Assembly: GCA_002722175.1 (NCBI GenBank) | Contig: PBKU01000057.1 | Coordinates: 1 to 64,000 of the forward strand | Direction: 5' to 3' | DNA: 64,000 nt | Origin: Magnetovibrio sp. | GTDB taxonomy: Bacteria > Pseudomonadota > Alphaproteobacteria > Rhodospirillales > Casp-alpha2 | Shown here: piece after piece, positions 47,772 through 57,422 of the stretch | How positions within the stretch are numbered: position 1 is the first letter of the stretch | How the letters are laid out: every line of letters begins with the position of its first letter | Notes under the pieces: generated by a model | Databases searched by the model: none | Seen by the model: only the letters and a program-made list of their open reading frames with translations | What the model was told of the DNA's origin: nothing | Program-made: the position numbers and the translations under genes

Positions 47772-48830
47772 TTAAGTTTTTCCTGCTTTTTCAATTAATC
47801 TACCCATAAGTTTTGCTGTATAATCAACTAACGGTATTATACGTGCGTAGTTTACTCTTGCCGGACCGATAACGCCAATTGCCCCAACAACCTCATGTTC
47901 TTTTCCTCGATAAGGCCCGATTATCAAGGAGCACCCTGCCAAGTTAAACAACGAATTTTCAGCCCCAATAAAAATTTGGACGCCCTCGGCTTCATCAACC
48001 ATAGAAAGAATCCGAAGCATCTCTTCCTTCGTTTCTAGAACGTCAAAAAGCGCCCGTATTTGTTCGAGATTTGTGATTGCATGCACATCCTCTAAAAGGT
48101 TTGCCTGACCGCGAATTATAAGGGACCCATGCTCACCTTCATCACCACTCCAAGTTGCCAGACCACTTGAAACAACTTTTTTTGTTAGATCGTCTAGTTC
48201 TGCTTTATGCAGGTTTAGTTCGTTCATGATCTCGCCCGACACTTCCGAAATGTTTTGCCCCACTAATCGTGCGCTCAAATAGTTTGTAGCCTGAACTAAA
48301 ATGGAAGGGGATATTCCTGTTGGAGTTTGTATTATACGGTTTTCAATACTGCCACTTTCAGTTACCAAAACAACTAGCGTTCGACCAGGGCTTAATGCAA
48401 CAAATTCTATATGTTTTAGTGGGCTTTCCGTTTTAGGCACGACGACAAGGCTTGCCATGCCTGAAAGGCCTGAAAGAGTTCGGGTGGCCTCCTCTAACAG
48501 TGCTTCTCGATTATTGGAAGAGCCGGCACACTGAGCGTCTATCTGCTTTTGTTCTTTAGGAGTTAAGTTGCCCAGCTCCAAAATCCCGTCAACAAACAGC
48601 CGTAAACCAGCATCCGTAGGCAAACGGCCTGACGATATATGCGGAGCATAAAGCAGCCCCGCGTCAACTAAATCTGCCATTGCGTTCCGTATGGTCGCAG
48701 GAGACAAAGGCTTGGAAAACTTTTTTGAGATTTCACGTGAACCTACCGGTTCGCCCGTTTCAATATACCTATCAATTATAAGTCCCAATATTTCGCACGA
48801 ACGTGCATTCATTCTATTTATAACCGACAT
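47772..48830 (-). CDS. hrcA: Heat-inducible transcription repressor HrcA
   Basis: 352 aa. N-terminal winged helix (EILGLIIDRYIETGEPVGSREISKKF, here split by family variation) and the C-terminal VIGPARVNYARIIPLVDYTA are characteristic. HrcA normally represses chaperone genes through the CIRCE element, but no CIRCE is visible upstream of hrcA, grpE or dnaK here, so its target may be elsewhere (for example groESL). Confidence 0.93.
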   Translation of the reverse strand: MSVINRMNARSCEILGLIIDRYIETGEPVGSREISKKFSKPLSPATIRNAMADLVDAGLLYAPHISSGRLPTDAGLRLFVDGILELGNLTPKEQKQIDAQCAGSSNNREALLEEATRTLSGLSGMASLVVVPKTESPLKHIEFVALSPGRTLVVLVTESGSIENRIIQTPTGISPSILVQATNYLSARLVGQNISEVSGEIMNELNLHKAELDDLTKKVVSSGLATWSGDEGEHGSLIIRGQANLLEDVHAITNLEQIRALFDVLETKEEMLRILSMVDEAEGVQIFIGAENSLFNLAGCSLIIGPYRGKEHEVVGAIGVIGPARVNYARIIPLVDYTAKLMGRLIEKAGKT

Positions 48831-48874
48831 TTTACCGACCTATTACAAATCTTGAAAAAAATTATTAAGCAAAG

Positions 48875-48903
48875 AAAATAATAAGCACTGGACATAGCGT
48901 CAA
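48875..48903 (-). promoter_or_regulatory. Candidate sigma-70 promoter for hrcA-grpE
   Basis: Minus-strand TTGACG (48898-48903), 17-bp spacer, TATTTT (48875-48880), 44 bp before the hrcA ATG. Confidence 0.5.
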
Positions 48904-48986
48904 TACGAGTAAAACTGGCCCTTTACCGTGAGACCGGACCAAGCTAGCCTAAAAACGCTATTATAACTGAATTCGGAGATTTAAAA

Positions 48987-49706
48987 ATGAGGTTATTAGA
49001 CCGTCAAGCCGATCAAATGCGTGAGGTGCTTCTAGACCTAAATGTCGCAAAGCATGCTGAGGGATCTTGCCTCATTCAGTTTGGTGATACCCATGTACTT
49101 TGCACTGCTAGCATAGAAGAAAAAGTGCCCCCATGGCTCCGCGAGACTGGAGAAGGGTGGATAACTGCCGAATATGGAATGCTCCCAAGATCAACACACA
49201 CACGGGGTTCCAGGGAATCAGTAACTGGAAAACAGTCAGGAAGAACCCTTGAAATTCAGCGACTAATTGGCCGAAGTCTGCGTTCAGTTGTTGACCGCAA
49301 GAAAATGGGCGAACTACAAATTCGAATCGATTGCGATGTTATCCAGGCAGATGGGGGTACGCGCACAGCCTCAATTACAGGTGCATACGTTGCCCTTTAC
49401 CAAGCGTTCTTACATTGCACTAACTCTGGAAAAATTAAGAGTTGGCCAATATTTACTGAAGTTTCCGCCGTATCCTGCGGGCTATTAAACGGCACCGTTT
49501 TGTTGGATTTAGATTATCTGGAAGACAGCTCTGCAGAGGTAGATGCTAATTTTGTTTTGACCGGAAGCGGACAAATTGTTGAGATTCAAGCTACAGCCGA
49601 AAAAAACACGTTTACCGACAAACAATTTTTTTCTTTATTAAACCTTGCAAAAAAGGGGACCTCCAGATTATTCGAAATTCAACGTAATATTATTAACACT
49701 CTATAG
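48987..49706 (+). CDS. rph: Ribonuclease PH
   Basis: 239-aa phosphorolytic exoribonuclease trimming tRNA 3' ends. Signatures [21 protein letters not shown], the arginine-rich [19 protein letters not shown] and [20 protein letters not shown] (each within family variation) are intact. The start has GGAG upstream. Divergent from hrcA, followed 7 bp later by rdgB. Confidence 0.95.
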   Translation: MRLLDRQADQMREVLLDLNVAKHAEGSCLIQFGDTHVLCTASIEEKVPPWLRETGEGWITAEYGMLPRSTHTRGSRESVTGKQSGRTLEIQRLIGRSLRSVVDRKKMGELQIRIDCDVIQADGGTRTASITGAYVALYQAFLHCTNSGKIKSWPIFTEVSAVSCGLLNGTVLLDLDYLEDSSAEVDANFVLTGSGQIVEIQATAEKNTFTDKQFFSLLNLAKKGTSRLFEIQRNIINTL

Positions 49707-49713
49707 GCCCTAG

Positions 49714-50328
49714 ATGACTTCTTTCAGGAAATTCAATTGCAGTACTCTTGTAATTGCCAGCCACAATAATAATAAGTTAGCCGAAATTAGTTCTAGACTC
49801 AAAAACTTCTCCATAAATCTTCTATCAGCAAGAAGTTTTGGGTTAAGTGCACCCGCTGAATCTGGCAATAGTTTCTGTGAAAACGCTGCAATAAAGGCGC
49901 TTTGCGCGGCAAGAACAACTAACATGCCGGCCCTAGCAGATGATTCTGGACTGGTTGTATCTGCACTTAATGGCAGGCCCGGAATTCATTCGTCACGATT
50001 TGCTGGCCCGGAAAACGACTTTCGGACAGCTATGAAACGGATTATGCAAAACCTCCGCAACACTGAAGATAAGAGTGCTTATTTCATCTGTGCTTTATGT
50101 CTGGCCTGGCCAGACGAACATCTTGAGCTTTTTCAGGGAAAAGTGTCTGGATCTCTTGTCTGGCCGATGCGCGGAACACATGGATTTGGATATGATCCAA
50201 TTTTTCAGCCTAATGGCTTTGCATTAACATTTGCCGAAATTGAGCCAAGGATTAAGAATAAAGTCAGTCATCGTGCCATCGCTTTCTCTAAATTAATTAG
50301 CGCCTGTTTTGATGAAAAAAAGCTATAA
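49714..50328 (+). CDS. rdgB: XTP/dITP pyrophosphatase RdgB
   Basis: 204-aa Ham1-family house-cleaning NTPase. Substrate site LVIASHNNNKLAEI, ALADDSGLVVSALNGRPGI and HGFGYDPIFQP are typical. It removes non-canonical purine nucleotides. Overlaps the hemW start by 17 bp. Confidence 0.95.
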   Translation: MTSFRKFNCSTLVIASHNNNKLAEISSRLKNFSINLLSARSFGLSAPAESGNSFCENAAIKALCAARTTNMPALADDSGLVVSALNGRPGIHSSRFAGPENDFRTAMKRIMQNLRNTEDKSAYFICALCLAWPDEHLELFQGKVSGSLVWPMRGTHGFGYDPIFQPNGFALTFAEIEPRIKNKVSHRAIAFSKLISACFDEKKL

Positions 50329-51481
50329 CAGTCTAGCAGTTTATATTCACTGGCCATTTTGTGAATCAATATGTCCATATTGTGACTTTAATAGCCACAT
50401 TGAAAAAAAAATTAACCAGCTGCGTTGGGAGAGGGCTTTACTGAAGGAGGTTCAATATTTTTATGAGAAAACTAAAACGCACACCGTAAAAACTATTTTT
50501 TTTGGAGGTGGAACACCATCTTTAATGCCACCAATACTCGTTAACAATATAATCGATGCTATCAAAAAGCTTTGGAGAACTAGCAAAAAACTAGAAATCA
50601 CTTTAGAGGCAAATCCACTGGGATTTGATATTAGCCGATTTGAAGAATTTAGGGGTGCTGGGATAAATCGTTTATCTTTAGGAATCCAGTCACTCAACGA
50701 TAAATCTTTAATGTTTCTTGGCCGTCAACACACTCGACGTGATGCATTAATAGCTATTAATGCCGGAAAAAAAATATTTAACCAATGCTCTATTGATATG
50801 ATTTATGCGCTCCCTAACCAAACCAAAGATTCGTGGAAGAAAGAATTGGATGAAATTATTTCAATATCAGGAAACCATTTATCCCTGTATCAACTAACCA
50901 TTGAGCCAGGAACAGTATTTTTCAAAAGTCGAATAAACCCTGCTACGGAGCATACCGCTATACAGTTATATCGACAAACAAGAAAAACAGCCATAACTTC
51001 TGGCTTTTTGCATTATGAAGTTTCAAGTTATGCAAGATCGGGCCATAAGTCCAAACACAACCTAACATATTGGAGAGGTGGAGAATATATTGGAATCGGA
51101 CCCGGAGCCCATGGTCGTTTGTTAGAAAGAAAAACCACTATAGCTACCCATCAAATCCATAGCCCTGACAATTGGCTGCAAGCCGTCGAAAAGCGAGGAG
51201 TAGGGCTAGCTAAAGCAAGGCCATTAGGGGCTAAAGAAAGAATAGAAGAATTATTCCTTTTAGGACTAAGGATAACGGAGGGAATTAACCGGGCCAGATT
51301 TAAACAACAAACGGGGCACGCTCTTGATAGAGTTATTGATCAGAAAATCCTAAACGAACTTATTAATTCTAGATATTTGGAAGTTAACAAAACAAGCATT
51401 CGCGCCACAGAAAAGGGAAGGCTATGTATTAATGCAATTACAGCTAGTATTGTTTCTAAAAAAACAGCCTTAATTAATTAG
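50312..51481 (+). CDS. hemW: HemW-like radical-SAM protein
   Basis: 389 aa. Radical-SAM cluster Cys17-x3-Cys21-x2-Cys24 (PFCESICPYCDF), FFGGGTPSLM, and SIDMIYALPNQT. HemW is a haem chaperone related to coproporphyrinogen oxidase HemN; the rdgB-hemW neighbourhood favours HemW. ATG 50312 lies inside the end of rdgB. Its 3' end overlaps the convergent lipoprotein gene by 12 bp. Confidence 0.9.
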   Translation: MKKSYNSLAVYIHWPFCESICPYCDFNSHIEKKINQLRWERALLKEVQYFYEKTKTHTVKTIFFGGGTPSLMPPILVNNIIDAIKKLWRTSKKLEITLEANPLGFDISRFEEFRGAGINRLSLGIQSLNDKSLMFLGRQHTRRDALIAINAGKKIFNQCSIDMIYALPNQTKDSWKKELDEIISISGNHLSLYQLTIEPGTVFFKSRINPATEHTAIQLYRQTRKTAITSGFLHYEVSSYARSGHKSKHNLTYWRGGEYIGIGPGAHGRLLERKTTIATHQIHSPDNWLQAVEKRGVGLAKARPLGAKERIEELFLLGLRITEGINRARFKQQTGHALDRVIDQKILNELINSRYLEVNKTSIRATEKGRLCINAITASIVSKKTALIN

Positions 51482-52972
51482 CGCTTCAAAACTTTCCGGG
51501 GCTCGCACAACAACACTGTTAGTATGTCGTTGTACCTTTAGAACAGCCAAGCCACGTTCAACAACGCCTGTTGGCAAAAAACGAAATATGCCATCGCGAC
51601 CAAGAAAGCCATTTTCATCTGTAATTGCTTTGTTTGAGAACCGGTACCCTTCCTTCAATTGGGAAAGCACTGCTACAAGTGCCGTTGCATCGTAAGAAAG
51701 TGTAGCTAGACGTTCTGGCTTCGCTTTAAATTTCTTTAAATATTCATTCTCAAACTCTACTCGAAAACCTGGGTCTGGAGCAGCGAAAAATCCACCGATT
51801 AGAGCAGGCTCTGCCCCTATTCCTTCAACATCCCATTGCCCAGTTCCCAGTATACGAACTATAGCGGGGTCAATATCAAAAAATGGCAGCAATGCTGCAA
51901 TCGCCTGAAGTCGTTCTCCTCCTTCAGCCAACAAAAGAGCATCAAATGGGGGATCACCAATGGTTTGCAATTTTTCTAATCTTTTCAACGCTTTTTTAGA
52001 TAATTCATCTTCTGCCCTGCTTAAAACTTCACGTTCAGCAAGCAAAGAAGCTCGTCGCGTCTCATAATTTGCAATATCGCGGATAAGAGGCGAAAAATCT
52101 TTTGTTTCAATATCATAAAATTCTATTCTGGAAATAGCCCCTCCAAAAACCTCGGTGGAGCGCTCCATTTCTTTAACAACGGTGTCCCCATATGCATTTT
52201 TTGGCGCTATTACGGCAAAGCTTTTAGCCCCCTTTGAGGCGGCAAACCTTATTATGTGCCGGACTTGACTGCCCGGCGTAAATCCCATTATGAAAACGCC
52301 ATTTCCAGCAATCGTTGAATCGCTTGAAAAGGCTATAACTGGTATACCGGCCTCTAAAGTAATAGGAGCAATGGCTTTTACAGAGGATGAAAACATGGGC
52401 CCAAGAATTATCTGCGCTCCGTCAAAAATCGCTTTTTGAGCAGCTGCTACTGCTGCGTTTTCTGTTCCTTTAGTATCGTGTACCAATAACTCTAAGCGCT
52501 CATCAGCAAATGCAAATAATGCTAGTTTTGCTGCCTGAAGCATCGCTTCACCTAATTTTTTGTTAGCACCAGAAAGTGGCAGGAGAAGACCAACTCGAAC
52601 TGTGTTCACATCAGAAGCAGGCAATTGATAAGAAGAAGGCTGTATATTTACATTTTTTTCGTCAAAAGGCATATCATTATGCAATGGTATGTTTTGAAAA
52701 AATTGTTCTAACGGGGGCAGGGGTTGCCCTAACTTAATTGTTGTTTTGTCTTTGTTTGTAGTCGTTGGTTTAGTGATTGTTGTTTCTTGAGAAATTGGCC
52801 GCACATTATTGATTCTGTTGACAATAACGGTCGGCGCTTGCGGAATAACAGGTGTCGGTTTCAATACCGCTATCTCTGACCCTAACCTTTTAGTTGACTG
52901 ACAACCGAAAACTATAAAGAGTTGGCAGCAAACAATTGCGACGGTAAAAGTTTTTGAAAATAATCGTTCCAT
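51470..52972 (-). CDS. LpoA-like penicillin-binding-protein activator lipoprotein
   Basis: 500 aa from ATG 52972. The lipobox IVFGC gives lipidation at Cys24. A Pro/Thr-rich linker precedes a periplasmic binding-protein-like domain (VRVGLLLPLSGANKKLGEAML onwards, from about residue 125). The family is annotated as LpoA-type outer-membrane activators of penicillin-binding proteins. The frame runs 65 codons further upstream, into the divergent rsmI promoter, but lacks coding character there. In this position, beside rsmI and gshB, the gene is widely conserved in alphaproteobacteria. Confidence 0.82.
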   Translation of the reverse strand: MERLFSKTFTVAIVCCQLFIVFGCQSTKRLGSEIAVLKPTPVIPQAPTVIVNRINNVRPISQETTITKPTTTNKDKTTIKLGQPLPPLEQFFQNIPLHNDMPFDEKNVNIQPSSYQLPASDVNTVRVGLLLPLSGANKKLGEAMLQAAKLALFAFADERLELLVHDTKGTENAAVAAAQKAIFDGAQIILGPMFSSSVKAIAPITLEAGIPVIAFSSDSTIAGNGVFIMGFTPGSQVRHIIRFAASKGAKSFAVIAPKNAYGDTVVKEMERSTEVFGGAISRIEFYDIETKDFSPLIRDIANYETRRASLLAEREVLSRAEDELSKKALKRLEKLQTIGDPPFDALLLAEGGERLQAIAALLPFFDIDPAIVRILGTGQWDVEGIGAEPALIGGFFAAPDPGFRVEFENEYLKKFKAKPERLATLSYDATALVAVLSQLKEGYRFSNKAITDENGFLGRDGIFRFLPTGVVERGLAVLKVQRHTNSVVVRAPESFEALIN

Positions 52973-53071
52973 AGAATAACTGTAATATCCGTAATTTAAA
53001 TATTTTTCACTATATATTTTCTTTTTTAAGCTTGTTTTTATCGTGTTATTATTAACCTTGTGTCTAAGCAC

Positions 53072-53923
53072 ATGATTCAACCTGGCCTTTACATTGTAGC
53101 CCTTCCAATTGGTAATGCACGAGATATTACGCTTCGAGCATTGGATACTTTGACTAATGTAAACCAAATTTTCTGCGAAGATACCCGCATAACACGAAAG
53201 CTAATGACTTTATATGGAATTAAAAAAAAGCTGCTTTCGTACCACGAACATAACGCTCAAAAAATACGCCCTAAAATAATTGATATGCTCCTATCAAAAA
53301 AAAGCGTTGCTTTGGTATGTGATGCTGGAACACCCCTGATTAATGATCCAGGCTTTAAGCTAGTAAGTGAATCATTAGCACAAAAAATTTCCGTGTTTTC
53401 TCTCCCTGGTCCATCTGCAGTGATCAACTCGTTAGCACTAGCAGGAATTCCAACTGACCGTTTCTTTTTTGTTGGCTATCCACCTTCAAAATCAAAGAAA
53501 CGAAAAGAGTGGTTAAAAGAATTATCTGGGGCAAGGGCAACATTAGTGTTTTTAGAAAACCCTAAACGACTACTTGCTTCTCTAATAGATATGGAAAGTG
53601 TTTTCGGTCTTCGTGATGCCGCTGTTTTAAGAGAAATGACAAAACTCCATGAAGAAGTAAAAAGAGGAGAAATTAAAGACCTAATAAATTATTACAGTTT
53701 CTCTGGGTCACCAAAAGGGGAAATAACCCTGATTGTTGGGCGCTCAAAAAAGGCTAGCACTGATATAGATCTTAAATTAAAAAAATTACTTGAAATTGCT
53801 CTGAAAAATAACGCCTTAAAAGATTCTATCGGCATAATCTCAGAAGCGACCGGATTTTCTAAACGAAGTGTGTATCGTCATGCACTTCAAATAAAGAAAA
53901 ACATACGCTATACAAAAAACTAA
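53072..53923 (+). CDS. rsmI: 16S rRNA 2'-O-ribose C1402 methyltransferase RsmI
   Basis: 283 aa from ATG 53072; a GTG four codons upstream is an alternative. Tetrapyrrole-methylase fold with PGLYIVALPIGN, ALVCDAGTPLINDPGF and LPGPSAVINSLALAGIP. Methylates C1402 in the decoding centre. Divergent from the LpoA-like gene with 99 bp between. yraN, which often follows it, is absent. Confidence 0.94.
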   Translation: MIQPGLYIVALPIGNARDITLRALDTLTNVNQIFCEDTRITRKLMTLYGIKKKLLSYHEHNAQKIRPKIIDMLLSKKSVALVCDAGTPLINDPGFKLVSESLAQKISVFSLPGPSAVINSLALAGIPTDRFFFVGYPPSKSKKRKEWLKELSGARATLVFLENPKRLLASLIDMESVFGLRDAAVLREMTKLHEEVKRGEIKDLINYYSFSGSPKGEITLIVGRSKKASTDIDLKLKKLLEIALKNNALKDSIGIISEATGFSKRSVYRHALQIKKNIRYTKN

Positions 53924-53991
53924 TGATTTAGCACAACGAAATAGCTGCAGTTAAAATTAATCGATCCTGATTAACTTGCCACCAGAGATTG

Positions 53992-53997
53992 TATAAT
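53992..53997 (+). promoter_or_regulatory. Candidate -10 box before BON lipoprotein gene
   Basis: A perfect TATAAT 46 bp upstream of the ATG. The -35 region is unconvincing. Confidence 0.35.
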
Positions 53998-54042
53998 TGG
54001 CTTTAAATTGATAAGAATACTTCATTGAATAGGCGACAACCT

Positions 54043-54651
54043 ATGAATATGAACACTAAAAAACGCAACCAGTCTTACATTATTAATATTTTCGCTGCAG
54101 CATTAATTATTCTGCCCAATTCTGCATGTACAAATGCTGTTGTCGGTGCAGGAGCAACGACTGGGCTAGCTATTTATGATGAACGCAACATCAAAACAAT
54201 CGCAAGAGATACTTTAACTGCCACTCGGCTGCGTGCTAAAATGATAGAATTGTCGACAGACCTTGCAACCAAGGTTGGCATTGATGTTCATAAAGATCGT
54301 GTTTTACTAACAGGAGCGATAGCTGATGAAAAAATGATGAGCGACGCCGTGCATATTGCATGGTCAATCGATAACGTGCTCGAAGTAATAAATGAGATTC
54401 AGTTGACGGATACTGGTATTGTTGACATGGCCCGAGACGGTTGGATAACTATGCAGTTTCGTGCCCATATGGCCCTAGATGAAAAAATTTTTGCCGTTAA
54501 CTATCTGTCTGAAACAGTAAACGGGGTCGTATACATAATTGGAATAGCTCAGAATAATAACGAGCTTGAGCGGGTTATCAATTTAGCCCGCGGAATAAGT
54601 CATGTTCGAAAAATAGTGAACCACGTCCAAATTAAAAAGCCAACCTCTTGA
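54043..54651 (+). CDS. BON-domain lipoprotein
   Basis: 202 aa. Signal peptide with probable lipidation at Cys29 (PNSACTNAVVG). Two BON-type repeats (about 45-108 and 118-185) with GIDVHKDRVLLTGAI and VVYIIGIAQNNNELERVI. Such OsmY/YraP-like proteins sit at the outer membrane and help keep it intact. ATG 54043 is preferred; an upstream TTG and a later ATG are possible. Its TGA stop overlaps the next start (TTGA). Confidence 0.82.
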   Translation: MNMNTKKRNQSYIINIFAAALIILPNSACTNAVVGAGATTGLAIYDERNIKTIARDTLTATRLRAKMIELSTDLATKVGIDVHKDRVLLTGAIADEKMMSDAVHIAWSIDNVLEVINEIQLTDTGIVDMARDGWITMQFRAHMALDEKIFAVNYLSETVNGVVYIIGIAQNNNELERVINLARGISHVRKIVNHVQIKKPTS

Positions 54652-55484
54652 TTCAAAATTTGGAACCAGAGAAAGAATTAGCTCGCATTGGGGCAATACA
54701 AGATGACGACTTTAACCCGCTGTCGGCTGCCCTATTAGTAGCTAGTTTGATGCGCCCTGGATTGAAAGTAGGTCCTTATACCCGGCATATGAAAAAATTG
54801 TCTCTGGATATTTTCCGGTATGTCAATAATGACCCTGCTAATACACCCCTAACATTAAGAGTGGAGGCTTTAACGCAAGTTGTTTTTCGCCGCTATGGTT
54901 ATAGGGGAAGGGTTGGAATTGAGTATGATCCCGATGGTGCAGATTTAGCACGTGTTATCGATGCTCGTTCTGGTTGTAGTGAAGCGTTGACCTTAATTGT
55001 CGTAAACCTCGCCGATTCCCTTGGTTGGACAGCTACACCAATCTATCTGCCCGGACGGGTTCTAGTTCGATTAGAGCATGAGGGGGAAAGACAAATTTTG
55101 GATCCTTTCACAGGAAACCCTAAAGTGAGCGCCCACTCTTTGCGAAAAATTGCAAAAACCTGTGAAAAACAAAACCGTGGCTTCAAAATAACAAAAGTGG
55201 TTGAGTTGAAAAATCGGGAACTTTTAGATCACCTCCTCGTACTACATAAAAAGTTGCTTTTAAACCAAAGCCGCCCTAAGGAAGCACTAATGTTAATAGA
55301 AGCTTGTCTTTTACTGGAGCCCAAAAATGCTATATTGTGGCAAGAATGTGGCGTTTTGCATGCACATCTTGATCAGGTTGATAGTGCTGTAAACGCCCTG
55401 GAAAAATCTCTGTGTTTTGAAAACACTGAATCAAGCCATTACAAAACTTCCATTGTTTTGCAAGAATTAAGATCACGCACTTAG
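54648..55484 (+). CDS. SirB1/transglutaminase-like protein with TPR-like C-terminus
   Basis: 278 aa. SirB1-type core (about 20-160) with Cys110 in RSGCSEALTLIVVNLADSLG and LPGRVLVRLEHEGERQILDPFTG. In typical SirB1 proteins the PG is followed by His; here it is Arg137, though His144 and Asp152 remain, so catalysis is doubtful. The C-terminal region (about 200-275) holds a TPR-like helix pair. The TTG start overlaps the BON stop as TTGA, suggesting coupling. Function unknown. Confidence 0.68.
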   Translation: MIQNLEPEKELARIGAIQDDDFNPLSAALLVASLMRPGLKVGPYTRHMKKLSLDIFRYVNNDPANTPLTLRVEALTQVVFRRYGYRGRVGIEYDPDGADLARVIDARSGCSEALTLIVVNLADSLGWTATPIYLPGRVLVRLEHEGERQILDPFTGNPKVSAHSLRKIAKTCEKQNRGFKITKVVELKNRELLDHLLVLHKKLLLNQSRPKEALMLIEACLLLEPKNAILWQECGVLHAHLDQVDSAVNALEKSLCFENTESSHYKTSIVLQELRSRT

Positions 55485-55529
55485 CAACCTTTCAAAATAA
55501 AAAAGGAAACAAATACAGGATTTTGTGGC

Positions 55530-56480
55530 ATGACTCTTAAAGTTGCGATTCAAATGGACCATATCTCTTTAATCGATATTGAGGTTGATTCAACATTCGT
55601 AATTGCGATGGAAGCTCAAAAACGTGGGTTTGACATCTTTCATTATCAACCAGCCAATTTAATAATGAAAAATACAAGGCTATTTGCTTGGGGAGAGCCA
55701 CTGAAACTAAAAAAGGATAATGCAAGTTATTTTCAACTCGGTTCAAGTGAATTGCTAGATCTTAGTGAAATGGATGTTGTTTTGATGCGCCAAGACCCTC
55801 CTTTTGATATGTCGTATATTACAGCTACTCACCTGCTTGACCATCTAGCTTCAAAAACTCTGGTTGTTAACAACCCGACAGCGGTACGTAATGCGCCGGA
55901 AAAGCTTTTTGTAACGGAATTTTCCGCCTTTACCCCACCAACATTAATTACCTCCAACCATGACCAGGTGCGTCTTTTCAGAAGCCAATATAAGGATATA
56001 GTTTTAAAGCCGCTTTTTGGAAATGGGGGTGTTGGCGTCGTCCATATCACTGCAGAAGATGAAAACCTAAATGCTATTTTGGAGTTATTTTCACAGCATA
56101 TACCCGAACCAGTCGTAGTACAGAAATATTTACCAGCGGTCCGTCAAGGCGATAAACGTATCGTCTTAATTGATGGAAAGGCTGCAGGCGCGGTTAACCG
56201 TATCCCCCCAAAAGGCGAAGCACGGTCTAATCTGCATGTTGGGGGGAAGGCAAAAAAGGCAACGCTCACTGATCGCGAGCAACAGATTTGTGAGCAACTT
56301 GGCCCAGAGCTTAGTCAGCGCGGTTTGATTTTTGCTGGAATTGATATGATTGGCGACTATCTTACCGAAATCAATGTTACCTCCCCAACTGGACTCCAGG
56401 AAATAAATCGCTTTGATAACAGCTGCCTGGAGGCGGATATATGGAATGCGATTGAGCAGCGTCTCGAAAATTTTCTTTAA
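55530..56480 (+). CDS. gshB: Glutathione synthetase
   Basis: 316-aa ATP-grasp ligase joining gamma-glutamylcysteine and glycine. Signatures MRQDPPFDMSYITAT, LKPLFGNGGVGV, GDKRIVLIDGKAAGAVNRIPP and FAGIDMIGDYLTEINVTSPTG (family-typical) are present. Full length. Follows the BON and SirB1-like genes. Confidence 0.95.
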   Translation: MTLKVAIQMDHISLIDIEVDSTFVIAMEAQKRGFDIFHYQPANLIMKNTRLFAWGEPLKLKKDNASYFQLGSSELLDLSEMDVVLMRQDPPFDMSYITATHLLDHLASKTLVVNNPTAVRNAPEKLFVTEFSAFTPPTLITSNHDQVRLFRSQYKDIVLKPLFGNGGVGVVHITAEDENLNAILELFSQHIPEPVVVQKYLPAVRQGDKRIVLIDGKAAGAVNRIPPKGEARSNLHVGGKAKKATLTDREQQICEQLGPELSQRGLIFAGIDMIGDYLTEINVTSPTGLQEINRFDNSCLEADIWNAIEQRLENFL

Positions 56481-56515
56481 GTTGCATATAATGCTTTAGC
56501 TTTTTATCCTAAGTC

Positions 56516-57385
56516 ATGACCCACCATTTAACCAAATCAGAAATCAAGTTCATAAACTACCAGTACTTACCTGGCCTAACTGTAAAAAATGCCAGCAAAT
56601 ATCTAGAAGCTTCGGGTGTTCGCAGTGCGCGTGTTCGGAAAAAACTGAACTGTTTCTTAGATATTCAGTATGGAAGTGCCCTGGAACAAAAGCTTGATGT
56701 GTTCCCGTCTCCAAATAAAACATCTCCGGTTCACATTTTTATTCATGGTGGTTATTGGCGTGCTAAACATGTAAACAAAACAATATACAGCCATATTGCA
56801 GGCCCGTTAGTTGGGGCCGGCGCAACTGTTGTCCTATTGGATTATGCATTGTGTCCGAGCGTTCGTATTTCGGAGATTGTCAAACAAATACAAGATGGTG
56901 TTTTTTGGGTTCATAAAAATATCTCTAAATACAATGGTAACCCGAAAAAGTTGTTTTTATCTGGGCACTCCGCTGGCGGGCATCTAGCTGGGATGATGAT
57001 GGCGACAGACTGGTCTAAATACGTCAATAATACTAAAGCCCTCTTTTGCGGCTTTATTTTTTTAAGTGGCCTTTTTGATATTGAACCTCATCGTCACTCT
57101 TCTCTCCAAAAAGATATTCGGTTGACAAAAAAAGATACGAAAAACTTTAGTCCAATGTACTTGAGGCCATTTTCAGCAGCCCCATCAATTGTTGCGGTTG
57201 GAGGAGAGGAATCTGATCTTTTCCACTGGCAATCCCTTAGATTCGCTGCGCACCTTAGGTTTCATGGCGTTAAGGCACACTTTGTTTCAACAAAAGATGA
57301 TAACCACTTTACAATAACTGATCGCCTCGGTGATAGCCGTAGTTCCTTAACAAAAATGTTTATTAGGCAAATGAATTTGGGATAA
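56516..57385 (+). CDS. Alpha/beta hydrolase, arylformamidase-like
   Basis: 289 aa. Oxyanion-hole motif HGGYW (77-81), nucleophile Ser152 in GHSAGGHLAGM, and likely Asp (GGEESDLFHW) and His (DDNHFTIT) partners. This arrangement matches kynurenine formamidase and related esterases of the HGG-W type; no other tryptophan-degradation gene is near, so the substrate is open. It is 37 bp upstream of the GMC oxidoreductase gene. Confidence 0.78.
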   Translation: MTHHLTKSEIKFINYQYLPGLTVKNASKYLEASGVRSARVRKKLNCFLDIQYGSALEQKLDVFPSPNKTSPVHIFIHGGYWRAKHVNKTIYSHIAGPLVGAGATVVLLDYALCPSVRISEIVKQIQDGVFWVHKNISKYNGNPKKLFLSGHSAGGHLAGMMMATDWSKYVNNTKALFCGFIFLSGLFDIEPHRHSSLQKDIRLTKKDTKNFSPMYLRPFSAAPSIVAVGGEESDLFHWQSLRFAAHLRFHGVKAHFVSTKDDNHFTITDRLGDSRSSLTKMFIRQMNLG

Positions 57386-57422
57386 CCAGTAAATTAGACA
57401 CTTATCAAAATCTGGAAACTTT

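Noticed and set aside
48831-48986. CIRCE element upstream of hrcA
   Set aside because: GCACT-like fragments occur but no TTAGCACTC/GAGTGCTAA inverted repeat.
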